From Rhodospirillaceae bacterium (GTDB taxonomy: Bacteria > Pseudomonadota > Alphaproteobacteria > UBA6615), in contig JABJEK010000098.1 of assembly GCA_018702955.1 (NCBI GenBank), positions 38,393-102,392 of the forward strand: a DNA stretch of 64,000 nt, written 5' to 3'. The position numbers and the translations under genes are program-made. The notes beneath the pieces are model-generated. The model saw only the letters and a list, made by a program, of their open reading frames with translations. It was not told the DNA's origin and made no database searches. Of the stretch, positions 18,000 through 26,950 are shown piece by piece; the stretch's first letter is position 1, and every line of letters starts with the position of its first letter.

Positions 18000-19418
18000 C
18001 TAATTCGTTACAGGCGCGGCGAAACTCGTCGGCGCGGGATCGATCTCGCGGGGCGCGTCACGCCGTACTTCCAACACCGCCAGACCGCGCTCAACGGCAC
18101 CGGTTTCCGTCAGGCGGAATATGCCGTCCACCCCGGCAAACCCGTCCGGATTCTCCAGGCGCGCACGCGCATAGGGCGCCGGCACATCGCCGCGCGCCAG
18201 CACGGCCGCCAGCGCGACACCATCATAGGCGAGGGTCGCCAGCCGATCCGGCGCCCGACCGAACACCTCGCGGAACCGCTCGACAAACCGGGCGCGCGCA
18301 TCGGGTGGCGGTGCCGCAAACCAGGCGCCGAGCATCGCCGGCTCCTTACCGAGTGCGGGATCGTCCCACACCCAGGTGCCGAGCAGTTTGACCTGCTGCG
18401 GGTCGACGTCGAAAAAGGCCAGCAGCGGGGCGATCTGGAGCACCTCCTCACCACCGACCGGCAGCATCAGCGCTTCAAAGCCGACCTCGCCCAGCGTGTC
18501 GCGCGTCGACAGCCGTTCGAGCGCGCGTTTCGAGAATGCGTCGTCGCGTTCGGCAAGCAGCTTCCGCTCGTCTTTAAGCGCCTCGACCCGCTCCTCGTAA
18601 CGCGCCAGCGCGCGGATTGTCTCCGTCAGCGCCTCGACGCCCCCGGGATAGAAGGCCGTCGCCGCAACGCCGGCACCGCGCCGGGCCACGACATCGGAAA
18701 GAATCCGTGACATCCGCCCGCCGAATCCATCATCGGGCACCAGGGCGGCGAACTGGCTCAACCCGCGCCGCGCGGCAAAGGCGACGACACGGTCAATCTG
18801 CGCTTCGGCTGAAAATCCCGCCGCATAAACGCCGCCACCGGCGATCAGCCGGTCATTGGAAAACGCGAATACCGGAATTCCCGCCGGACGGCTGACACTC
18901 GACGTGCCGGCAACCGCGTCCGAGAAAAGCGGGCCCAGCACCACACGCGCGCCCTCGGCCTGGGCGCGGACAGTGGCGGCGCGCGCGGCCTGGGCATTGC
19001 CGCCGGAATCATAGATCCGCAGCTCAAATTTCGGCACGGCGAAATCGAACAGCGCCATCTGCGCCGCATCCGCGAGATCCTGGCCGATGGCGGCAGCGGG
19101 ACCGCTCAGCGGGATGATCAGCGCGGCGCGCGTGATTTCAGGTGCGGCCGGCGCCGTCGGGGTCACTGGAACGGGCGTCACATTTTGCGGCAGCGCCGGG
19201 GCGGCCTCGGCCGGCGGCGGCGTGGCTTCTTGCGTTTCAGCCGGTGGCGCCGCTACGTTGGCTGGCGCGCACGCCGTCAGTATCAGGCCGGCCGCGACGA
19301 ACAGAATGCGCGAACGGGCACCAGCGCGCAGCGTGCGCAAACGGGTACTGGCAAACAGGGGCGCGTGAGGGCGCAGAAGGGCAACCGGTCGTGGCACGAA
19401 AAAGCCTTCCTCAAACAA
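18000..19418 (-). CDS. Penicillin-binding protein activator (LpoA-type lipoprotein)
   Basis: The 472-residue protein has a long N-terminus, then a lipobox LILTAC with the lipidation Cys near residue 50. A Pro/Ala-rich linker (about 52-92) and a periplasmic-binding-protein type I domain follow (AALIIPLSGPAAAIGQDLADAAQMAL, GARVVLGPLFSDAV). This is the LpoA C-terminal fold, found in Alphaproteobacteria beside rsmI-yraN. LpoA activates the peptidoglycan synthase PBP1A in E. coli; here the TPR-type N-terminal domain of E. coli LpoA is absent. Divergent from rsmI. Confidence 0.85.
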   Translation of the reverse strand: MFEEGFFVPRPVALLRPHAPLFASTRLRTLRAGARSRILFVAAGLILTACAPANVAAPPAETQEATPPPAEAAPALPQNVTPVPVTPTAPAAPEITRAALIIPLSGPAAAIGQDLADAAQMALFDFAVPKFELRIYDSGGNAQAARAATVRAQAEGARVVLGPLFSDAVAGTSSVSRPAGIPVFAFSNDRLIAGGGVYAAGFSAEAQIDRVVAFAARRGLSQFAALVPDDGFGGRMSRILSDVVARRGAGVAATAFYPGGVEALTETIRALARYEERVEALKDERKLLAERDDAFSKRALERLSTRDTLGEVGFEALMLPVGGEEVLQIAPLLAFFDVDPQQVKLLGTWVWDDPALGKEPAMLGAWFAAPPPDARARFVERFREVFGRAPDRLATLAYDGVALAAVLARGDVPAPYARARLENPDGFAGVDGIFRLTETGAVERGLAVLEVRRDAPREIDPAPTSFAAPVTN

Positions 19419-19486
19419 CCCAGACGAATTCAGACGCGCGCGAACCTAACCGTGCAGACCGGCATGAACAAGCGCCGGATACAGGT

Positions 19487-20374
19487 TTGGGTACAGAGTC
19501 CGATTCAAGGCCATATGCGCGCGCGGACACGAAGGCGGCGGCGGGCCTGCACCTTGTGGCGACGCCGATCGGGAATCTGGGCGACATCACACTCCGAGCG
19601 CTCGATGTCCTGACCGGGGCCGACATGATCGTCTGCGAGGACACGCGCGTCACCCGCAAGCTCCTGTCTCGATACGCCATCGCCACACCCTCCCTCGCCT
19701 ATAACGATCACAATGCGCGCCGCGTGCTGCCCGGGCTGATGGGACGCCTGAAAAATGGCGATTCTCTGGCGCTCGTGACCGATGCCGGCACGCCGCTAAT
19801 TTCCGACCCGGGCTACCGCCTGGTCGAGGCCGCCATCGAGGCCGATATCAAACTCCACACATTGCCCGGGGCCAGCGCCGCACTTGCCGGACTGGTCCTG
19901 TCGGGTCTCCCGACCGACGGCTTCTTCTTCGCCGGCTTTCCGCCGCCACGCCAAGCCGCCCGACGACGCCGATTTACCGAACTGTCCGCCGTGCCGGGGA
20001 GTCTCGTCTTTTTTGAGTCGGCGCGACGCCTCGCGGCAAGCCTGTCGGATCTGCACCACACGCTCGGCGACCGCCCGGCTGCGATCGCGCGCGAGATCAC
20101 GAAACTGCATGAAGAAGTCCGGCGCGGCTCCCTGTCCGAACTCGCCGCGCACTATGCCGACGCCGGCCCGCCGCGGGGTGAAATCGTCATTGTCGTGGCC
20201 CCGCCCCTAGCGCAGGAGGTCGACACCGAGACCCTGCGCACGGCGCTCGCCGATGCGCTCGGCGACCTCAGCCTGCGCGACGCCGTGGCCCAGGTCACCG
20301 CAGATACCGGCCGCCCGCGGCGCGAGGTTTATCGCCTGGCGCTCGAGATCACCGGCGACGAGCCCGACAGTTGA
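19487..20374 (+). CDS. rsmI: 16S rRNA (cytidine-1402-2'-O)-methyltransferase
   Basis: The family begins with GLHLVATPIGNLGDITLRAL, and the core motifs ADMIVCEDTRVTRKLLS, ALVTDAGTPLISDPGYRLV and LPGASAALAGLVLSGLPTDGF follow. RsmI methylates C1402 of 16S rRNA together with RsmH. The start is uncertain: no ATG is near the family N-terminus. TTG at 19487 leaves about 22 residues before it; GTG at 19391 is an alternative with an AGAAGGG upstream. It is divergent from lpoA and followed 10 bases later by yraN. Confidence 0.9.
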   Translation: MGTESDSRPYARADTKAAAGLHLVATPIGNLGDITLRALDVLTGADMIVCEDTRVTRKLLSRYAIATPSLAYNDHNARRVLPGLMGRLKNGDSLALVTDAGTPLISDPGYRLVEAAIEADIKLHTLPGASAALAGLVLSGLPTDGFFFAGFPPPRQAARRRRFTELSAVPGSLVFFESARRLAASLSDLHHTLGDRPAAIAREITKLHEEVRRGSLSELAAHYADAGPPRGEIVIVVAPPLAQEVDTETLRTALADALGDLSLRDAVAQVTADTGRPRREVYRLALEITGDEPDS

Positions 20375-20384
20375 GCGCGCTGCC

Positions 20385-20753
20385 GTGAGTGCCACAAACC
20401 GCCGGCAGGCCGCCGAGCAACGCGGCCATCGCGCTGAACGCCGGGCAGCGCTTCTTCTGCGTTTCAAGGGATTCCGGCTGATCGCGCGCCGCTACCGCAG
20501 TCCCGTCGGGGAGATCGACATCGTCGCACGCCGCGCACGGCTGCTGGTCGCGGTCGAGGTCAAGGCGCGCAGCGACCTCGCAACCGCAGCCCACGCGATC
20601 GACAAACGCCAACAATCACGGATCGCACGCGCGACCGACCATTTTCTCGCCGCAAATCCATCCTATGCAGAACATCGAATTCGATTCGACGCGATTCTGG
20701 TCGCCCCCGGAAAGCTGCCGCGGCATATCCCCGACGCGTGGCGAATCGAATAG
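20385..20753 (+). CDS. UPF0102 / YraN family endonuclease-like protein
   Basis: The 122-residue protein shows the YraN pattern: AEQRGHRAERRAALLLRFKGF, YRSPVGEIDIVARRARLL and VAVEVKARSDL. The E-x-D...E-V-K residues form a PD-(D/E)XK nuclease-like site. The GTG at 20385 gives normal family length and follows the rsmI stop by 10 bases. The function is not experimentally established; the gene commonly sits beside rsmI and lpoA, as here. Confidence 0.88.
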   Translation: MSATNRRQAAEQRGHRAERRAALLLRFKGFRLIARRYRSPVGEIDIVARRARLLVAVEVKARSDLATAAHAIDKRQQSRIARATDHFLAANPSYAEHRIRFDAILVAPGKLPRHIPDAWRIE

Positions 20754-20810
20754 TCTGTGGTCAGGAACGCCGCTCAAAAACACCTCGTCGCTGGCGCCAA
20801 GGAGTTCAAC

Positions 20811-21494
20811 ATGCCGACAGCCAACATCCGCACCACCTTCAAGGGCCGATTGCAAAATGGCCGCCTCGCCGCAGCTCTCGCCGTGGGGCTTCTCGTGCTC
20901 GCGGCATGTACCCCCGCCGGGGTCGTCGTTGGCGGGGCCGCCTCCGCCGGCGTCGCCGCCTCCGAGGAACGCGGCATCAAGGGGGCGGCGAATGACACGT
21001 TGATTCGGGTCGCCATCAACGAGGCCTGGGTGAAGGAGGATTTCGACACCTTCAACCGGCTCGAACTGCAAATCTATGAAGGGCGTGTTCTGGTGTCGGG
21101 CCGGGTGCCGGATCAGGCGTTGGCCGACAAGGCTATCCAGTCCGCCTGGAGCCCCAAAGGCGTGCGTGAGGTAATCAACGAGATCGAGATTTCCGAGGGT
21201 GGCGGCATCAAGGATTTCGCAAACGACACATTGATCAACGCCCGCCTCGACGCCGACCTCCTGTTTGATGGCGACGTCGATTCGATCAATTACTCGACCC
21301 GCGCCATCGGCGGCACGGTCTACCTGCTCGGCGTCGCGCAGGACCGGGCGGAGCTGGACCGGGTGTTCCGCATCGCGCGCGACATCCCCAACGTCAAACG
21401 CGTGATCAGCCACGTGATCATGATCGATGACCCGCGCCGTATCGCCTCTCCCGGCGGCGCATCGGATAGCAGCAAGCCCGCCGCGAGCCGCTAA
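20811..21494 (+). CDS. BON-domain lipoprotein (OsmY/DolP-like)
   Basis: The 227-residue protein has a lipobox in LLVLAACTPAG and two BON domains, at about residues 65-130 (RVAINEAWVKEDFDTFNRLE, then YEGRVLVSGRVPD) and 140-205 (ARLDADLLFDGDVDSINYST, then GGTVYLLGVAQD). DolP/YraP of enterobacteria is a two-BON outer-membrane lipoprotein for envelope integrity encoded in the same lpoA-yraN region. The ATG at 20811 has AAGGAG 7 bases upstream; an earlier in-frame ATG at 20757 lacks this. Confidence 0.88.
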   Translation: MPTANIRTTFKGRLQNGRLAAALAVGLLVLAACTPAGVVVGGAASAGVAASEERGIKGAANDTLIRVAINEAWVKEDFDTFNRLELQIYEGRVLVSGRVPDQALADKAIQSAWSPKGVREVINEIEISEGGGIKDFANDTLINARLDADLLFDGDVDSINYSTRAIGGTVYLLGVAQDRAELDRVFRIARDIPNVKRVISHVIMIDDPRRIASPGGASDSSKPAASR

Positions 21495-21502
21495 GCATTT
21501 CC

Positions 21503-22330
21503 GTGGCCGTTGAAACGGACCAGTTGCTGCGCAGCTTCGCCGGCCTTGAAGACACGCAGATCAACCTGGCCGAGGCGGCGCTCGCCCTGGCCGCGCGTGA
21601 GATGCCCGGCGCTTCGCCCGACAGCTATCTCGCACATCTTGAAGAGCTCGCCACGGCGGTCGGCATTGAAAGTAGGGATGGCGGCGACAGCCTCGCGGCC
21701 CGGTGCAACGCGCTTTCGCGCGTCCTGCATGAGAATTTCGGTTACGCTGGCGACCGGCAATCCTATGACGATCTGCAGAACGCGAACCTGATGCAGGTCA
21801 TCGACCGGCGAAAGGGTCTGCCTATCGCACTGGGTATCCTGCACATTCACTGCGGGCGATCGCTCGGCTGGGATATTTGCGGGCTGAATTTCCCGGGGCA
21901 TTTTCTCATTCGTCTCGACGACGGCCCGCGGCGCATGATTCTCGATCCGTTCGCCGGCGGAACAGAAGTTGACGTGGCCGGGTTGCGCGCGCTGCTCAAA
22001 TCGACCCACGGGCCGGACGCCGAACTCAGCCCTGCCCACTATGCGCCGGCCAGCAACCGGGACATTCTCATTCGCCTGCAGAACAACCGGAAGGTTCGCC
22101 TGATCAAGGCCGAGCAGTTTGCCGAAGCGCTGGTGGCCGTCGAGGACATGCTGCTGTTCGCGCCGGGCGAGGATTCGCTGTGGCATGAGGCCGGGCTGAT
22201 CAACTCCCATATCGGGAATCTGCGCGCCGCCCTCATCGCCTTCGGGCATTGCCGCGACCTCGCCACCGATCCCGCCGACCGGGCCCGCGTCGATCAGCTG
22301 ATCAAGGAGATCAGCAGCCGCCTGAACTGA
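21503..22330 (+). CDS. SirB1 family protein (transglutaminase-like plus TPR-like)
   Basis: The 275-residue protein contains the SirB1 motifs LQNANLMQVIDRRKGLPIALGILH, FPGHFLIRLDD and a C-terminal helical region (EDMLLFAPGEDSLWHEAGLI) resembling a tetratricopeptide repeat. Family members are inactive or uncharacterised transglutaminase-fold proteins. The GTG start at 21503 is 8 bases after the BON gene, so one transcript is likely. The biochemical role is unknown. Confidence 0.85.
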   Translation: MAVETDQLLRSFAGLEDTQINLAEAALALAAREMPGASPDSYLAHLEELATAVGIESRDGGDSLAARCNALSRVLHENFGYAGDRQSYDDLQNANLMQVIDRRKGLPIALGILHIHCGRSLGWDICGLNFPGHFLIRLDDGPRRMILDPFAGGTEVDVAGLRALLKSTHGPDAELSPAHYAPASNRDILIRLQNNRKVRLIKAEQFAEALVAVEDMLLFAPGEDSLWHEAGLINSHIGNLRAALIAFGHCRDLATDPADRARVDQLIKEISSRLN

Positions 22331-22420
22331 GCCGCGAACCATGGCCTGCCCGGCGTTTGCCAAACGGGCGAAAACACTTAGATTAGCCGCCAGTTTCCAA
22401 TCCGCCGGAGCGCGATCCCC

Positions 22421-23374
22421 ATGAGCCTAGCCGTAGCAATCCAGATGGACCCGATCGAGTCCATCGACATCGATGGCGATTCCACCTTCGCCCTGGCACT
22501 CGAAGCACAGGCCCGCGGGCATGGTCTGTTTCACTATCTCACGGGGGATCTGGCCCTGCGCGACGGCCGGGTGAAGGCCAGGGCACGGCCGCTCCAGGTG
22601 CGCCGCGAGGCCGGCAATCACTTTAGCTTCGGCGCCGCCGAGACCCTGGATCTGGCGGGTGTGGATGTGGTCCTGATGCGTCAGGATCCGCCGTTCGACA
22701 TGGCCTATATCACCGCCACCCACATCCTCGAACATGTCCACCCCCAGACCCTGGTGGTGAATGACCCGGTCTCGGTCCGCAACGCACCGGAGAAACTCTT
22801 CGTCACCCATTTCGACGGCGTCATGCCGCCGACCCTGATCACCTCGTCACGCGAGCAAATCGACGCCTTCCGCGCCGAGCACAAGGACATCATCGTCAAA
22901 CCGCTCTACGGCAACGGCGGCGCCGGCGTGTTCCATATCGGGCCGAACGACGAAAATTTGAATTCCCTGCTCGAGATGTTCACCGAAACCTATCGCGAGC
23001 CGATCATCATTCAGCGCTACCTCCCCGAGGTGCGCCTCGGCGACAAACGCATCATCCTGGTCGATGGAGAACCGGTCGGCGCCATCAACCGCGTCCCCGC
23101 GGAGGGTGAATCCCGGTCCAACATGCATGTCGGCGGGCGAGCCGAGAAGATCGGCCTGACGTCACGCGAGCGCGACATCTGCGCCGCCATTGGCCCTTCC
23201 CTGCGCGAGCAAGGCCTGATCTTCGTCGGCATCGACGTGATCGGCGACTATCTGACCGAGATCAATGTCACCTCGCCCACAGGCATCCAGGAGATCGACC
23301 GGTTCGACGACGTAAACCTGTCGGCGCTGATCTGGGATGCGATCGAATCGCGCCGCACCGACCTGGTGGACTAG
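22421..23374 (+). CDS. gshB: Glutathione synthetase
   Basis: The 317-residue ATP-grasp enzyme has [19 protein letters not shown], the ATP-binding [37 protein letters not shown] and [21 protein letters not shown] at about residues 270-290. It joins gamma-glutamylcysteine and glycine. It is the usual end of the lpoA-rsmI-yraN-gshB neighbourhood and is followed by a strong bidirectional terminator. Confidence 0.97.
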   Translation: MSLAVAIQMDPIESIDIDGDSTFALALEAQARGHGLFHYLTGDLALRDGRVKARARPLQVRREAGNHFSFGAAETLDLAGVDVVLMRQDPPFDMAYITATHILEHVHPQTLVVNDPVSVRNAPEKLFVTHFDGVMPPTLITSSREQIDAFRAEHKDIIVKPLYGNGGAGVFHIGPNDENLNSLLEMFTETYREPIIIQRYLPEVRLGDKRIILVDGEPVGAINRVPAEGESRSNMHVGGRAEKIGLTSRERDICAAIGPSLREQGLIFVGIDVIGDYLTEINVTSPTGIQEIDRFDDVNLSALIWDAIESRRTDLVD

Positions 23375-23390
23375 CACCCCAAAAGTAAAA

Positions 23391-23410
23391 GGGCGGGTTT
23401 AGACCCGCCC
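23391..23410. terminator. Bidirectional intrinsic terminator between gshB and the VOC gene
   Basis: GGGCGGGT (23391-23398) and ACCCGCCC (23403-23410) form a perfect 8-base stem with a TTAG loop. On the minus strand it is followed by TTTTACTTTT; on the plus strand by TTCT. It serves two convergent genes. Confidence 0.9.
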
Positions 23411-23438
23411 TTCTGAATTCATATATTTCAAACCAGCG

Positions 23439-24044
23439 TTAGTTCGCCGGGAACTCCGTCAGGTCCGGCGGGATGCCGTCCGGGCGCTGCAACAGCGTTT
23501 CTTCCGATTCACCGGCCGCGAGGCGCGCCGAGAGCTCGTCGGGATCGAACTTGATGCCGATCGGGTTCGACGTGAACTCGCCGTTGTCGAAATACTCGCC
23601 GAACTTTTCGACGGGGATGTTGTCGACCTGCAGCTCGACCTGGTTCTTGTCCGGATCGAAATAATACATCGACGTGGTCGGGCCATGGTTGATGCAGAAT
23701 TCCGGCTTGATGTCGTGTTCGTCTTTCAGCCGGTTGTAGGTGTGCATCAGGTCGCCGAGGCCGGCATAGGTGAAGGCCATGTGGTGCATGCCCGCATAGC
23801 CGTCGATATGCTCCTTGATCCCGGGGAACCCAAGCACCGCAACCCGGTGATGTTCGGTGTCATAAGTGACGAAGCCGAGGCCGTCTGTCTCATACATGGC
23901 CTCGCCCTCAAGGACCGTCTTGTACCAGTCCAGCACCATGGCCACCCGCTCCGGTGGGGTGCGGAGCACCACATGGGCGAACTTGGCGGGTGCGACCTTC
24001 CCGCGTTCCTTGGCCGTCTTCGGCATTTTCGCAATGGCGTTCAT
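23439..24044 (-). CDS. VOC (glyoxalase/extradiol dioxygenase) superfamily protein
   Basis: The 201-residue protein has vicinal-oxygen-chelate metal-ligand positions: His in KFAHVVLRT, His-His in AGMHHMAFTYAGL and Glu in KNQVELQVDNI. The TSMYYFDPDKNQVEL motif is typical of catechol 2,3-dioxygenase-like members. It is divergent from a pyrone-hydrolase-like amidohydrolase, so a shared ring-cleavage or lactone pathway is possible. The substrate is unknown. Confidence 0.82.
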   Translation of the reverse strand: MNAIAKMPKTAKERGKVAPAKFAHVVLRTPPERVAMVLDWYKTVLEGEAMYETDGLGFVTYDTEHHRVAVLGFPGIKEHIDGYAGMHHMAFTYAGLGDLMHTYNRLKDEHDIKPEFCINHGPTTSMYYFDPDKNQVELQVDNIPVEKFGEYFDNGEFTSNPIGIKFDPDELSARLAAGESEETLLQRPDGIPPDLTEFPAN

Positions 24045-24161
24045 CGTTACCTCCCCTTGAATGGCGTCTCATGGCGTACGCATTTAAGCGAGCATTGTTG
24101 CGCCGGTGGCGAAAAGATTCAATCGTGATCGCATCACGTCCAAACAGGGAAGATTACGAAT

Positions 24162-25022
24162 ATGGCCGAACGCCTGAAGTCACCGCCCCCGCAGCGCGAC
24201 ACCAAAACCCCCAAACTCAAGACCCCGCCGGGCGCGACGGACACCCATTTTCATCTCTATGGACCCGGCAAACGCTTCCCCTACCACCCGGACGCACCGC
24301 TGCTGGTGGAGGATTCGACCCTCGACGACATGCTCAAGCTGCACAACACGCTCGGCATCGAGCGCGGCGTGATCGTTCACTCTGTCGTCCAGGGAAATAC
24401 CTACGAGTATTTGCTCCATGCGCTGTCGCGCGAGCCCGAGCGTCTGAGGGGCATCGCGCTGCCGGCGCCGAACATCACCGACCGGGAGCTCGAAATCCTC
24501 ACCAATACCGGTGTCGTCGGCGCGCGGTTCGCCTATCGCGCCAATCCGGAGATAAACACCGAAATCATCGCCCGCACCCATGAATTCGGCTGGCACCCGC
24601 AATTCTGGTTCCGCGGCCCCGACGAGGCGGCGGAATGGCGCGATACCATGCTCGCCTCGCCCGGAAACTTCGTGATCGACCATATGGGCTGGCAGCCGGC
24701 CGAACTGGGCATCGATTCCCCCGGCTTCAGGACCGTGCTCGACTGCATCGATACCGGGCGCTGCTGGGTGAAACTTTCCGGCCCGATGCGGTTTAGCCAG
24801 GAACCGCGCCCGCCCTACTCCGATACGCACCCGTTCGCCAAGACGCTGATCGAGCACAACCCCGACCGGGTGATGTGGGGCTCGGACTGGCCCCATCCGG
24901 ACCATTTCGAGGAAATGCCCAACGACGGCGACCTCCTCGACCTGCTCCTCGACTGGGCGCCCGACGAGGCATTGCGGAAAAAAATCCTGGTGGACAATCC
25001 GGCGGAGTTGTTCGGGTTCTGA
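24162..25022 (+). CDS. Amidohydrolase 2 family protein (2-pyrone-4,6-dicarboxylate lactonase-like)
   Basis: The 286-residue TIM-barrel metal hydrolase has the first metal motif TDTHFHLYG (His-x-His), FVIDHMGW, the WVKLSGPMR strand and the C-terminal RVMWGSDWPHPDHF with the catalytic Asp. This order is that of PDC hydrolase (LigI-type) and related lactonases. It faces the VOC gene and probably shares a control region (24045-24161). A role in aromatic or plant-phenolic breakdown is inferred from family only. Confidence 0.85.
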   Translation: MAERLKSPPPQRDTKTPKLKTPPGATDTHFHLYGPGKRFPYHPDAPLLVEDSTLDDMLKLHNTLGIERGVIVHSVVQGNTYEYLLHALSREPERLRGIALPAPNITDRELEILTNTGVVGARFAYRANPEINTEIIARTHEFGWHPQFWFRGPDEAAEWRDTMLASPGNFVIDHMGWQPAELGIDSPGFRTVLDCIDTGRCWVKLSGPMRFSQEPRPPYSDTHPFAKTLIEHNPDRVMWGSDWPHPDHFEEMPNDGDLLDLLLDWAPDEALRKKILVDNPAELFGF

Positions 25023-25039
25023 CAACAAGGAAAAGGTAC

Positions 25040-25231
25040 ATGAGGTTTGTCTTAATTGGCCTGGTCGCGATTTCGTTCGTGGCACATTCCGTCCCCGCAA
25101 TTTCGGGAAATATTGCCGCGCCGGGTTTTCAGCATGAGATTGTCCAACATGGCGGCGGATGCCGAAAAAGTTCACCTCCGGGACAGTGTTGTCACATGGA
25201 AACGAGGACCGGAATCGTACATTGCCACTAA
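25040..25231 (+). CDS. Small secreted Cys/His-rich protein (63 residues)
   Basis: The ATG at 25040 is preceded by AAGGAAAAGG at good spacing. The N-terminus RFVLIGLVAISFVAHSVPA is a probable signal peptide, leaving a mature chain of about 43 residues. That chain has four Cys and several His (GGGCRKSS, GQCCHME, VHCH). The pattern suggests a periplasmic metal-binding or disulfide-bonded peptide. It lies 17 bases after the amidohydrolase, so it may be cotranscribed. No family is recognised. Confidence 0.6.
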   Translation: MRFVLIGLVAISFVAHSVPAISGNIAAPGFQHEIVQHGGGCRKSSPPGQCCHMETRTGIVHCH

Positions 25232-25421
25232 ATTTCGGGGATCCTGTGAGTAGCCCCTAGTAGGACAAAAAAGGCATAAAAAACAATGGTGTATGGAGGG
25301 TAGTTCTAGTATGGCCTTACCGTGTCTACCCAGTATCCAGGGGCATTTGTTCTTTTTTTGTTCTCGCGCCGGATTTAGCCGGGTATAGTCCGCGGCGAAA
25401 CGGGTTCGCAACGAGCGCAAA

Positions 25422-26948
25422 ATGGTCGCACACGTCAACACGGTCGCATTCCAGGGCGTCGACGTCCTCGAGGTGGACGTCCAGGTTCAGATGGGCGCCG
25501 GACTACCCGCCTTCACCATCGTCGGCCTGCCCGACAAGGCCGTGGGAGAATCCCGGGAACGGGTCCGCGCGGCTTTGCAGGCGCTGGGCCTGTCCCTCCC
25601 ACCCAAGCGGATCACGGTCAACCTCGCGCCCGCCGACCTGGCCAAGGAAGGCAGCCACTTCGATCTACCCATCGCGCTGGGGCTGCTGGCGGCCATGGAC
25701 GTCGTCTCAGGCGATCTCCTGGCGCAATACACCGCGTTGGGCGAACTGGCTCTCGACGGGGCCCTGGCGGCCGTTTCAGGGGTATTACCGGCCGCGATCG
25801 ATGCTTCGGCGCGCGACCGGGGCCTGATCTGCCCGGCAGCCCAGGGCAGCGAGGCTGCCTGGGCGGGTGGAATCGAGATTCTGGCGGCCCCGGACATGCT
25901 GGCGCTGGTCAATCACTTCAAGGGAACGCAGCTGCTGTCTCCGCCAGCGGTATTACCGTATGACAATGCCCGGTCATACCCGGACCTGTTGGACATAAAA
26001 GCCCAGGAATCAGCCAAACGAGCCCTCGAAATCGCCGCCGCCGGCGGCCATAATCTACTACTTTCGGGGCCTCCGGGAGCAGGCAAATCAATGCTCGCAC
26101 AGCGCTTGCCGGGGATCCTTCCACCGCTGTCGGCCGCCGAAACCCTCGAGGTCTCGATGATTCACTCGATCTCGGGCACGTTGCCCGAGGGCGGGCTGAT
26201 GACGGAGCGGCCGTTTCGCGACCCGCACCATTCCGCATCCCTCGCAGCCCTAGTCGGCGGCGGCACGCGCGCCAAACCAGGCGAAGTCTCTCTGTCACAC
26301 CGCGGCGTGCTGTTTCTCGACGAATTGCCGGAGTTCAGCCGTCAAACGCTGGAATCCCTGCGTCAGCCCCTGGAAAGCGGGCGCGCGGTGGTCGCACGGG
26401 CCAATCATCATGTCGCCTATCCAGCCCGTTTTCAGCTGATTGCGGCCATGAATCCGTGCCGTTGCGGCCATCTGGACGATCCGGGCCTCGCCTGCTCGAG
26501 GGCGCCGCGATGCGCGACGGACTATCAGGCACGGCTTTCCGGGCCGCTGCTGGACAGGATCGACCTGTTTGTGGACGTTCCGGCGGTCTCCGCGTCGGAT
26601 CTGGCCCTGCCGCCACCTGCAGAAGGTAGTGCTGAGGTCGCCGCACGGGTCGCCAGGGCCCGCACCCTGCAAGTCGATCGCTATGCCGGTACCGACGCGC
26701 TCACCAACGCCGAGGCGGACGGCAAATTGCTGGAATCCGTCGCCACGCCGGACGCAGACGGGAGCGATTTGCTGAAACAGGCGGCCGAGAAGCTGAAATT
26801 GTCTGCCCGGGGCTATCATCGGGTGCTTCGTGTGGCCCGTACGTTGGCGGACCTGGATGTCGAGAATTCACCTGCGCCAGAGACACAAATCGCCCGGCAC
26901 TACCTTGCTGAGGCCCTTAGCTACCGCCGGGTTGCGCCCGGACGATAG
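25422..26948 (+). CDS. comM: YifB/ComM family Mg-chelatase-like AAA+ ATPase
   Basis: The 508-residue protein has the N-terminal ChlI-type domain (FTIVGLPDKAVGESRERVRAA; NLAPADLAKEG), the AAA+ core with Walker A GPPGAGKS at residues 216-223, Walker B VLFLDELPEF and the arginine region ESLRQPLESG. A Cys pair is in MNPCRCGH and the C-terminal Mg-chelatase domain contains LSARGYHRVLRVARTLADL. ComM is a hexameric branch-migration helicase in natural transformation. A decayed copy of its last ~90 codons lies at 27819-28091. Confidence 0.95.
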   Translation: MVAHVNTVAFQGVDVLEVDVQVQMGAGLPAFTIVGLPDKAVGESRERVRAALQALGLSLPPKRITVNLAPADLAKEGSHFDLPIALGLLAAMDVVSGDLLAQYTALGELALDGALAAVSGVLPAAIDASARDRGLICPAAQGSEAAWAGGIEILAAPDMLALVNHFKGTQLLSPPAVLPYDNARSYPDLLDIKAQESAKRALEIAAAGGHNLLLSGPPGAGKSMLAQRLPGILPPLSAAETLEVSMIHSISGTLPEGGLMTERPFRDPHHSASLAALVGGGTRAKPGEVSLSHRGVLFLDELPEFSRQTLESLRQPLESGRAVVARANHHVAYPARFQLIAAMNPCRCGHLDDPGLACSRAPRCATDYQARLSGPLLDRIDLFVDVPAVSASDLALPPPAEGSAEVAARVARARTLQVDRYAGTDALTNAEADGKLLESVATPDADGSDLLKQAAEKLKLSARGYHRVLRVARTLADLDVENSPAPETQIARHYLAEALSYRRVAPGR

Positions 26949-26950
26949 AA

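Noticed and set aside
19142..19486. Upstream open-frame extension of rsmI overlapping lpoA
   Set aside because: It is antisense to the lpoA signal region, lacks family residues, and the family N-terminus begins after it.
22354..22366. CGTTT-GCC-AAACG hairpin after the SirB1 gene
   Set aside because: Short stem with no T-run; not counted as a terminator.
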